From CAIQJJ01 sp964606085 (lineage in GTDB: Bacteria; Chloroflexota; Anaerolineae; Anaerolineales; UBA4823): a stretch of DNA of 38,292 bases. Within the stretch, counting starts at the first letter, position 1; the number at the start of each line of letters is the position of its first letter. The DNA lies in NCBI GenBank assembly GCA_964606085.1, contig CAZSFD010000048.1, positions 1 through 38,292 on the forward strand, in the 5' to 3' direction. Shown one piece after another: positions 16,485 to 22,956 of this stretch. The notes beneath the pieces are model-generated. The model searched no databases. It saw only the letters and a program-made list of their open reading frames with translations, and was not told where the DNA came from. Made by a program: the position numbers and the translations under genes.

Positions 16485-17880
16485 CCGCGCATTGCGTCTG
16501 GCCGCCTCTTTTCGCGACCCCAGCGGCTTTTTATTTAAGCAACAGGGGCAGCTTTACCGCCAGGTCAACCAAATCTATCAGCCTCATTACGATCACCTGA
16601 TGGCCTCGGGTTTGTATCAGCAATTGGTTGAGCGCGGCTTGCTGGTCCAACACCAAGAAGTTGCCATGGCCGCGCCCGAACCTGGCCTGGCTTACAAAGT
16701 GATCCAACCAGAACTGCTCGCATTCATCTCCTATCCGTATGAGTGGTGCTTTCGCATGCTCAAAGCGGCCGCGTTGACCACATTGACCATCCAAAAAATG
16801 GCTTTGCAAAAGGGGATGACCCTCAAAGACAGCAGCGCTTACAATATCCAGTTTCAACACGGTCGCCCGTTGTTGATAGATAGCCTCTCGTTCGAAACCT
16901 ACCGCGAAGGGAATCCCTGGGTGGCTTATCGCCAGTTTTGCCAGCACTTTCTGGCCCCGTTAGCACTGATGGCCCATGCCGATGTGCGCCTGAACCGCTT
17001 GCTGGCGCTCTATGTAGACGGCTTGCCGCTGGAATTGACGGCCAGTCTCTTGCCAGGGCGCACGCGCTGGAATCTTGGCCTGAACCTGCACATTCATCTC
17101 CACGCTGCCGCCCAGAAGCGCTATGCCAACAGAGCGGTTAAACCTGGCGCAGCAAGCGCTAAGATGAGCCGGATCAGCTTCTTGGGGTTGATTGACAGCC
17201 TCGAAAGCACCGTCAACAAGCTCAACTGGAAACCCGCCAATACCGAATGGGGCGATTATTACACCGCTTCGGCCAGTCATTATACGTCGGCAGCTTTGCA
17301 GCACAAGCGCCAGGTCGTGGGACAGTTTATCGAAAAAATTGCGCCTAAGCTGGTATGGGATTTAGGCGCCAACACGGGCGAGTTCAGCCGCCAGGCCAGC
17401 CAGCGCGGTATTTTCACCCTGGCCTTCGATATTGACCCCGCCGCTGTGGATATCAACTACCAGACAATCCAGCAGAAAAAAGAAACCCACCTGCTGCCCC
17501 TGGTGATGGATTTGACCAATCCCAGCCCGGCGCTTGGATGGCATCATCACGAGCGCTCTTCGCTGCTCGAACGCGGCCCCGCCGATGCGGTATTGGCCCT
17601 GGCGTTGATTCATCATCTGGCGATCTCGAATAACGTACCGTTGGATGCACTGGCGGCTTTTTTCCATCAGGCCGGCTGCTGGCTGATCATTGAATTTGTG
17701 CCAAAAGAAGATTCACAGGTACAGCTTTTACTGGCCAGCCGCCTGGATATTTTCGCCCATTATCATCAGCAGGGCTTTGAAGAAGCCTTCGGACGCTATT
17801 TTAAGATTCATGAAAGTGTTCATCTGACTGACACGGGGCGCATTCTCTATCTGATGGAGAGGCAAACCCCAAAATCTTGA
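16462..17880 (+). CDS. Class I SAM-dependent methyltransferase of the 'FRDPSGF' type
   Basis: A 472-aa protein. The N-terminal half (about 10-260) begins with the characteristic LAASFRDPSGFLF...LYRQVN and includes a kinase-like-looking segment around LKDSSAYNIQF...LLIDSLSFE. The C-terminal half (about 280-470) is a Rossmann methyltransferase: motif I VWDLGANTGEFS, an acidic strand end in LAFDIDP and motif IV-like ADAVLALALIHHL. Proteins of this architecture are sometimes annotated as NoeA-like (recalled, not checked). It probably methylates a glycan or lipid-linked sugar. ATG codons at 16462 and 16465 are both possible; either overlaps the preceding small gene by about 20 nt. The frame could be extended to TTG 16384 but this is unlikely. 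Confidence 0.83.
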   Translation: MMTSTNPDRALRLAASFRDPSGFLFKQQGQLYRQVNQIYQPHYDHLMASGLYQQLVERGLLVQHQEVAMAAPEPGLAYKVIQPELLAFISYPYEWCFRMLKAAALTTLTIQKMALQKGMTLKDSSAYNIQFQHGRPLLIDSLSFETYREGNPWVAYRQFCQHFLAPLALMAHADVRLNRLLALYVDGLPLELTASLLPGRTRWNLGLNLHIHLHAAAQKRYANRAVKPGAASAKMSRISFLGLIDSLESTVNKLNWKPANTEWGDYYTASASHYTSAALQHKRQVVGQFIEKIAPKLVWDLGANTGEFSRQASQRGIFTLAFDIDPAAVDINYQTIQQKKETHLLPLVMDLTNPSPALGWHHHERSSLLERGPADAVLALALIHHLAISNNVPLDALAAFFHQAGCWLIIEFVPKEDSQVQLLLASRLDIFAHYHQQGFEEAFGRYFKIHESVHLTDTGRILYLMERQTPKS

Positions 17881-17898
17881 TCAAACTGAGGTTGTGCT

Positions 17899-18801
17899 GT
17901 GCAAAATCACTATGGTGAAATGGCGGCCCTGCTCACATCGTTTTTCTGGGCAGGGTCGTCAATCTTTTTTACCCTGGGCGGCAAGGTTTATGGCTCGCTC
18001 GTCGTCAATCGCGTGCGGTTGGTCATGGCGCTCGTGTTGCTGATGCTGACCAACTGGTTTCTATACGGCAAGCCCATCCCCTGGGACGCCGACGCCAATG
18101 CCTGGCTCTGGCTGGGGCTGTCGGGCTTCGTGGGCCTGGTGCTGGGCGATATTTTCCTCTTCCAGGCCTATCTGTGGATCGGCCCGCGCATCACCATGCT
18201 GCTGATGAGCCTGCACCCGGTCATCGGCGGCCTGTCGGCCTGGCTGCTGCTGGGTGAGGAATTGCGTGGGCTGGAATGGTTGGGCATCCTGCTCACCATC
18301 AGCGGCATCGCCTGGGTGGTTTGGGAAGGCAGCGGGCAAAACAAGGCCGAACGCAACCCCCATTACCTGAAGGGCATACTCTTCGGGTTGGGTGCTGCCG
18401 CCGGGCAGGCGATTGGTCTCGTCCTCTCAAAAAAGGGCCTGGTGGACGATTTCCCCGCCATCTCTGGCAATGTCATCCGCATGGTGGTCGCGGCGGCCTC
18501 GCTGTGGACGATTACGCTCTTCCAGGGGCAGGTCAAATACACCCTCCAGCAGATCCGCCAGCACCCGCGCGGCAACCAGTTTGCCCTGGGCGGGGCGATT
18601 TTAGGCCCGTTCGTGGGTGTCTCGTTCTCGCTCTATGCTGTGCAATATGCCAACGTGGGCATTGCCAGCACGCTGATGGCCCTGGCGCCGATCATCTTGC
18701 TGCCGGTCAGTTACTTCTTGTTCAAAGAGCGCTTCGGTTGGGGTGCGGTGTTTGGCACGCTGGTGGCGATCTGCGGCGTGGCGTTGTTGTTTTTGGTATA
18801 A
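17899..18801 (+). CDS. EamA/DMT family transporter
   Basis: A 300-aa integral membrane protein with ten predicted helices in two homologous EamA halves (about 5-140 and 155-300). Typical features are EMAALLTSFFWAGSSIFF at the N-terminus, LHPVIGGLSAWLLLGEEL at the end of the first half and LMALAPIILLPVSYFLFKE at the end of the second. DMT transporters export metabolites or, in some cases, move lipid-linked sugars; the position inside a glycan operon makes a substrate for that pathway plausible, as inference only. The start is GTG at 17899 after TGAGGT; the stop is 1 nt before the ATG of E1 alpha. Confidence 0.9.
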   Translation: MQNHYGEMAALLTSFFWAGSSIFFTLGGKVYGSLVVNRVRLVMALVLLMLTNWFLYGKPIPWDADANAWLWLGLSGFVGLVLGDIFLFQAYLWIGPRITMLLMSLHPVIGGLSAWLLLGEELRGLEWLGILLTISGIAWVVWEGSGQNKAERNPHYLKGILFGLGAAAGQAIGLVLSKKGLVDDFPAISGNVIRMVVAAASLWTITLFQGQVKYTLQQIRQHPRGNQFALGGAILGPFVGVSFSLYAVQYANVGIASTLMALAPIILLPVSYFLFKERFGWGAVFGTLVAICGVALLFLV

Positions 18802-18802
18802 C

Positions 18803-19666
18803 ATGCCATCGTTCTATCGTTCGCTCCACCTCATCCGCCGTTTCGAGGAGATTGTCCTCGAAAACTTCCCGCGCGGCGTTTTCTTTGGCACCACGCACAC
18901 CTATCTCGGCCAGGAAGCCAATGCCGTTGGCGTGCTCGCACACCTGCAAGACAATGACATCGTATTCAGCAATCACCGCGGCCACGGGCACTTCCTGGCC
19001 TACGGCGGCAGCCCGCAGGCGTTGTTTGCCGAACTGATGGGCAAGCCCGGCGGCGTATGCGGCGGGCGCGGCGGCTCGCAGCACCTTCAGTGGCGCAACT
19101 TCTATTCCAACGGCATCCAGGGTGGCATTGCCCCGGTGACTGTGGGGATGGCGTTGGCCGAAAAACGCAAAGGGACGAATGCCCTGGCCGTCTGCTTCCT
19201 TGGCGATGGCACGCTGGGCGAGGGAACTCTCTACGAGGCGCTCAACCTGGCATCGCTTTGGCAGGCTCCCATCTTATTCGTCGTCGAAGATAACCGCATC
19301 GCCCAGACCACACCCATCGAACTGGCCCTGGCTGGCGAAATGGACTTGCGTTTTGCCGCCTTCGGCATCCCCGTGGCCGAACTCGATACCTCCGACGTGG
19401 GCGAAATTTCCACCACTGCCCGGCGCATCCTGGCTGATATACGCGCCAGCCAGTCTCCGCACGCCCTGATCTTACACACCTGCCGCTTCGGCCCGCACTC
19501 CAAAGGCGATGACACCCGCCCCGTCGAAACGGTTGCCGCCTTGCGCCAACAACGCGACCCCCTTGCCATCCACGCTGCCCGCCTGACCCCTGCCGAACGT
19601 GCTGCCATCGAAGCCGAGATCAACGCGTACCTCGACGCTGCGTTTCGCGGCGCGTTGGCAGGCTGA
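18803..19666 (+). CDS. Thiamine-diphosphate-dependent 2-oxoacid dehydrogenase E1, alpha subunit
   Basis: A 287-aa protein, shorter than the usual 320-360 aa because the N-terminus starts close to the FYRSLHLIRRFEE helix. The ThDP/Mg motif GDG...N is complete (G134-D135-G136 to N148: GDGTLGEGTLYEALN), and the active-site loop HRGHGHFLAYGG and the glycine-rich GGRGGSQH are present. With the beta subunit it decarboxylates a 2-oxoacid and reductively acylates a lipoyl group. It is encoded 1 nt after the EamA gene. The beta subunit follows in the same reading frame, separated only by the TGA at 19664-19666. The oxoacid cannot be assigned; the surrounding operon argues against the housekeeping pyruvate enzyme. 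Confidence 0.92.
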   Translation: MPSFYRSLHLIRRFEEIVLENFPRGVFFGTTHTYLGQEANAVGVLAHLQDNDIVFSNHRGHGHFLAYGGSPQALFAELMGKPGGVCGGRGGSQHLQWRNFYSNGIQGGIAPVTVGMALAEKRKGTNALAVCFLGDGTLGEGTLYEALNLASLWQAPILFVVEDNRIAQTTPIELALAGEMDLRFAAFGIPVAELDTSDVGEISTTARRILADIRASQSPHALILHTCRFGPHSKGDDTRPVETVAALRQQRDPLAIHAARLTPAERAAIEAEINAYLDAAFRGALAG

Positions 19667-19718
19667 TACTCACCCTCTCACCCCTTCACCTTGTCACCCT
19701 CTCACCCCCTCACCGTTC
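19667..19718. repeat. CTCACCC-type tandem repeat between E1 alpha and E1 beta
   Basis: Degenerate 7-9-nt units (CTCACCCT, CTCACCCC, TTCACC) run from the E1 alpha stop through the first codons of E1 beta. They leave no purine-rich ribosome-binding site. They encode Ser-Pro-Ser-His-Pro in the E1 beta frame. Confidence 0.75.
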
Positions 19719-20698
19719 TCGACTCCCTCAACACCGCCCTGCACCGCGCCTTCGCCGCCGATGAGCGCGTGCTGCTGCTCGGCGAAGATGTGCTCGACCC
19801 CTACGGCGGCGCGTTCAAGGTGACGCGCCGCCTTTCGACCGCCTTCCCTGGTCGTGTGTTGACCACGCCGATCTCCGAAGCGGGCATCGTGGGCGTGGCG
19901 GCAGGCATGGCCTTGCGCGGCTTGCGCCCCATCGTCGAGATCATGTTTGGTGATTTCGTCACCCTGATCGCCGACCAGGTGATCAACCACGCCGCCAAAT
20001 TCCGCTGGATGTATAACGAGCAGGTGCGCGTGCCGCTGGTGATCCGCACGCCCATGGGTGGGCGGCGCGGCTATGGCCCCACCCACTCGCAAACGCTCGA
20101 AAAACTCTTCCTCGGCGTGCCGGGTTTGCGCGTCCTCGCCCCCAGCCACTTTGGCGACCCCGGCGACCTGCTCGCCCGCGCCATCCTCGAAACCGAAGAC
20201 CCCGTCCTCTTCATCGAAAACAAACTCCTCTATCTCCTCCCCCTGGCCGACCCCACATCCCTGGCCGAATTTACCCTCGCGCCCTGCCCCTCGCTCCCCA
20301 TCTCCCCGGCTCCCACGCTCCGCCTGACCCTGCGCGACGCCCCGCCCCCCACGCTCAGCCTCGCCGCCTACGGCTACATGGCCGAACTCGCCCGCCAGGC
20401 CATGCTCACCCTCGCTTACGAACACGAAATTTTCACCGAACTCCTCGTTCCCACCGATCTTTCAACCTTCAACCTTCAACCTTCAACCTCCAGGCTTTTG
20501 ACCATCGAAGAATCCACCCTCACCCTCGGCTGGGGCGCCGAAGTTCTCGCCCGCTCTGCCGAAAGCCTGGGGCCGCGTCTGCAAACTGCCCGGCGGGTAG
20601 CCGCCCGCGAGACGCCTATCCCCGCTGCCGGGCCGCTCGAAGCCGCCACCTTGCCCGGCGTGGCCGAGATTGTGCAGGCGGCGCGAATGATGGTATAA
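19691..20698 (+). CDS. 2-oxoacid dehydrogenase E1, beta subunit
   Basis: A 335-aa transketolase-like subunit. The pyrimidine-binding domain (about 10-185) has LLLGEDVLDPYGGAF with the conserved Glu, TTPISEAGIVGVAAGMA and the GDF...DQV segment. The C-terminal domain (about 200-335) has YGYMAELARQA and LTIEESTLTLGWGAEV. Two low-complexity insertions lie in or beside the second domain: a Pro/Ser/Thr linker at about 195-215 and STFNLQPSTS, encoded by TTCAACC repeats. The only start codon between the E1 alpha stop and the conserved N-terminus is TTG at 19691, without a Shine-Dalgarno. Translation by coupling or by stop-codon readthrough from E1 alpha is possible. Confidence 0.88.
   Translation: MSPSHPLTVLDSLNTALHRAFAADERVLLLGEDVLDPYGGAFKVTRRLSTAFPGRVLTTPISEAGIVGVAAGMALRGLRPIVEIMFGDFVTLIADQVINHAAKFRWMYNEQVRVPLVIRTPMGGRRGYGPTHSQTLEKLFLGVPGLRVLAPSHFGDPGDLLARAILETEDPVLFIENKLLYLLPLADPTSLAEFTLAPCPSLPISPAPTLRLTLRDAPPPTLSLAAYGYMAELARQAMLTLAYEHEIFTELLVPTDLSTFNLQPSTSRLLTIEESTLTLGWGAEVLARSAESLGPRLQTARRVAARETPIPAAGPLEAATLPGVAEIVQAARMMV
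20460..20493. repeat. In-frame TTCAACC heptamer repeat inside E1 beta
   Basis: Four consecutive heptamers of the form TTCAACC lie inside the coding sequence and encode about ten residues (STFNLQPSTS) between two conserved strands of the C-terminal domain. Neighbouring variable linkers at 20280-20345 and 20969-21000 have similar simple-sequence character. Confidence 0.8.
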
Positions 20699-20705
20699 CA
20701 GATTC

Positions 20706-21809
20706 GTGGAATCTATATCCATTCCTATTCCCCTCCTCAACCCCAATGAGCCAGATGGCATCCTGGCCGCCATTCACGTCCGCGCGGGGCAGCAGGTTCG
20801 CGCCGGCGACTTGCTTTTCACCCTCGAAACTACCAAAGCCACCGCCGATGTGACCGCCGAGGCCGCTGGCTACCTGGTGGGCCTGCGCTTTGCCGAAGGC
20901 GAGAGCGTGCGCGCCGGCCAAACCTTCGCCTATATCGCTTCAACGCCCGATTGGCAGCCGCCTGCCGAGCAATCCACAATCAGCAATCCACAACCAGAAA
21001 TTCCTGCTAACCTGCGCATCACCCAGCCGGCCCTGGCTCTGGCAAAGCAGCACAACCTGGATTTATCGCAGCTCCCCGTTGGCCCGCTGATCACCGAAAA
21101 GACGGTTCGCTCGCTGCTCGCTCCCGCGCACCTCGCCTCCCCCGCTCCCCTTGTGCAACCAGGAATCCCCTTCGATGCCACCGCCATCCTCGTCTATGGC
21201 GGCGGCGGGCATGGCAAGGCGCTGATCGATCTGCTGCGGGCGCTCGGCGGCTACCGCATTGTCGGCGTGGTGGATGATGGCATTCCAACAGGCAGCTGTG
21301 TGATGGGTGCGCCGGTTTTGGGCGGGGCGGCCATGTTGGCAGAAATTTTTGGGCAGGGGGTACGCCTGGCGGTCAATGCCGTGGGGGGCATCAGCAATAT
21401 CCAGACGCGCATCAAGGTTTTTGATCAATTAGCCGCAGCAGGGTTCGCTTGCCCGGCGCTCATTCACCCCACGGCCTGGGTGGAAGCATCGGCGGCGCTG
21501 GCGGCGGGGGTGCAGGTGTTTCCGCAGGCGTATGTGGGCAGCGAGGCGCAAGTGGGCTATGGGGTCATCGTCAATAGCGGGGTGATCATTTCGCATGGCT
21601 GCAAACTGGCCGATTACGCTAACCTGTCGCCGGGGGCCATTTTGGCCGGGGATGTGACCGTGGGTGAGCGGGCGCTGATCGGTATGGGGGTGACGATCAA
21701 CCTGGGGGTTCAGGTGGGCGCGGGGGCGCGCATTGGCAATGGCGCTACCGTCAAGGGGGACGTGCCTGATGGCGCGATTGTGCGGGCTGGTTCAATTTTT
21801 CCAGTTTGA
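20706..21809 (+). CDS. Lipoyl domain / peripheral-subunit-binding-like segment / NeuD-PglD-type sugar acyltransferase fusion
   Basis: A 367-aa fusion. Residues 1-80 are a lipoyl domain with the lipoylation site at Lys44 (LETTKATAD, compare the usual ETDKA). A Pro/Ser/Gln linker leads to residues 101-138, which resemble the E1/E3-binding domain of E2 proteins (ITQPALALAKQHNLDLSQ, ITEKTVRSLL). From about 162 there is a complete NeuD/PglD-like acyltransferase: the Rossmann loop YGGGGHGKA for a UDP-amino sugar and a left-handed beta-helix with the catalytic-position His297 in ISHGC followed by NLSPGA. The usual E2 CoA-acyltransferase core is absent. It starts with GTG 7 nt after E1 beta. Together with the E1 genes it suggests direct acyl transfer from lipoamide to an amino sugar (inference). 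The second His of the common HI-PGA pattern is Asn here. Confidence 0.85.
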   Translation: MESISIPIPLLNPNEPDGILAAIHVRAGQQVRAGDLLFTLETTKATADVTAEAAGYLVGLRFAEGESVRAGQTFAYIASTPDWQPPAEQSTISNPQPEIPANLRITQPALALAKQHNLDLSQLPVGPLITEKTVRSLLAPAHLASPAPLVQPGIPFDATAILVYGGGGHGKALIDLLRALGGYRIVGVVDDGIPTGSCVMGAPVLGGAAMLAEIFGQGVRLAVNAVGGISNIQTRIKVFDQLAAAGFACPALIHPTAWVEASAALAAGVQVFPQAYVGSEAQVGYGVIVNSGVIISHGCKLADYANLSPGAILAGDVTVGERALIGMGVTINLGVQVGAGARIGNGATVKGDVPDGAIVRAGSIFPV

Positions 21810-21825
21810 ATGCAGGGAGGTCGTT

Positions 21826-22776
21826 ATGCCAGGTGATGCTGCTGCTGTCAATCCGGCCTTTTGCCGCAGTTTGTTTGAGCATACGCCCATCTCGTTGTGG
21901 GAGATGGATTACAGCCAGATCAGGGTTTTCTTCGACGAGCTGCGTACGCGTGGCGTGACGGACCTGGGCAGTTTCCTGGATCAGAACCCCGATATGTTGA
22001 GCGATTGTATGCAGGCCATTCGTGTTCTCGATGCCAATCGTAAATCGGTCGAGTTGTTTCAGGCGCAGACGAAAGATGCCTTGGTTTTGCACCGCGTGAT
22101 GATCTTTCGCGACGTGCTGGTGCGTCACTTTCGCGATGAACTGGTAGATTTATGGCAAGGGCGTTTTGAGTATGCGCGCAAGGGTGTATGCTATTCGCTC
22201 ATGGGCGATCCGATGGATGTGGACATGCGTTGGGTGGTGCTGCCAGGCTGCGAGGCCGATCTCTCGCATGTTCTGGTCGCCGTCACCGATATCACCGCCC
22301 AAAAACGCGCCGAAGACCATCTGAAATTTTTGACCCACCACGACCCCCTCACCAGCCTGTATAACCGCTATTGTTACGAAGAAGAACTGACCCGGCTGGA
22401 AGGCAGCCGCCATTACCCGGTCAGCCTGATCCTTGCCGAACTGGTCGGCCTGAAAGAGATCAACAGCCGCCTGGGCAGCGCCGCCGGGAACGATCTGATC
22501 TGCCGCGCTGGTGAGGTGTTGAAGGCTGCTTTTCGCAGTGATGATATTGTGGCCCGCACCAGCGGCCACCAATTCGCCGTCATCTTGCCGCAAACCGACG
22601 AGAACGCTGCCGAGGGGGCTTTGATGCGTATCACCAACCTGGTCAGCCTCAACAACCAGTTTTATCAAGGCCCGGCGCTCGAGTTTGCCTATGGCCGCGC
22701 CACCGGCGAAAAAGGCTGCTGCCTGCAAGACCTGCATCAGGCGGCGGAAGCTCGTATCACCGTATCCTCTCAATAA
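21826..22776 (+). CDS. PAS domain protein with degenerate GGDEF domain
   Basis: A 316-aa cytoplasmic protein. The N-terminal part (about 10-155) is a PAS-type sensor (FEHTPISLWEMDYS, VTDITAQKRAEDHL at its end). The C-terminal part (about 160-316) has the GGDEF fold: LTHHDPLTSLYNR is well kept, but the active-site signature reads SGHQF instead of GGDEF and the metal-binding Asp near ILAELVGLKEIN is missing. It is therefore unlikely to make cyclic di-GMP and may bind it or act through protein contacts. GGAGGT precedes the ATG at 21826. It lies 16 nt after the acyltransferase fusion and closes the operon, so it may control glycan synthesis. Confidence 0.8.
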   Translation: MPGDAAAVNPAFCRSLFEHTPISLWEMDYSQIRVFFDELRTRGVTDLGSFLDQNPDMLSDCMQAIRVLDANRKSVELFQAQTKDALVLHRVMIFRDVLVRHFRDELVDLWQGRFEYARKGVCYSLMGDPMDVDMRWVVLPGCEADLSHVLVAVTDITAQKRAEDHLKFLTHHDPLTSLYNRYCYEEELTRLEGSRHYPVSLILAELVGLKEINSRLGSAAGNDLICRAGEVLKAAFRSDDIVARTSGHQFAVILPQTDENAAEGALMRITNLVSLNNQFYQGPALEFAYGRATGEKGCCLQDLHQAAEARITVSSQ

Positions 22777-22790
22777 ACCGGGTCACTCCG

Positions 22791-22894
22791 CCCGGCGATA
22801 AATCGCCGGGCTAGTGCGACCTTCGGTCGCCCACAAAGCCCGATTTATCGGGCTTTGCACCGCCCCAAGTTGTTGCAAGCCGGTTTCAACCGGC
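22791..22894. repeat. Cluster of four stem-loops after the glycan operon
   Basis: Four hairpins follow each other: CCCGGCGAT/ATCGCCGGG (22791-22810), GCGACC-TTC-GGTCGC (22816-22830), AAAGCCCGAT/ATCGGGCTTT (22835-22856) and GCCGGTT/AACCGGC (22879-22894). They lie between the converging PAS/GGDEF gene and the large FG-GAP gene and may end transcription from both sides. Their modular look suggests a dispersed palindromic repeat family. Confidence 0.7.
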
Positions 22895-22956
22895 GCTGCT
22901 GAGGGGATGATGGGGACAGGGCGAAGTATCTTGTCGCTACAAGTTTATTGTGGGGG

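Noticed and set aside
19691..19720. Frameshift or pseudogene in E1 beta
   Set aside because: All conserved E1 beta motifs follow in one intact frame; only the start is odd, so it is kept as a gene.
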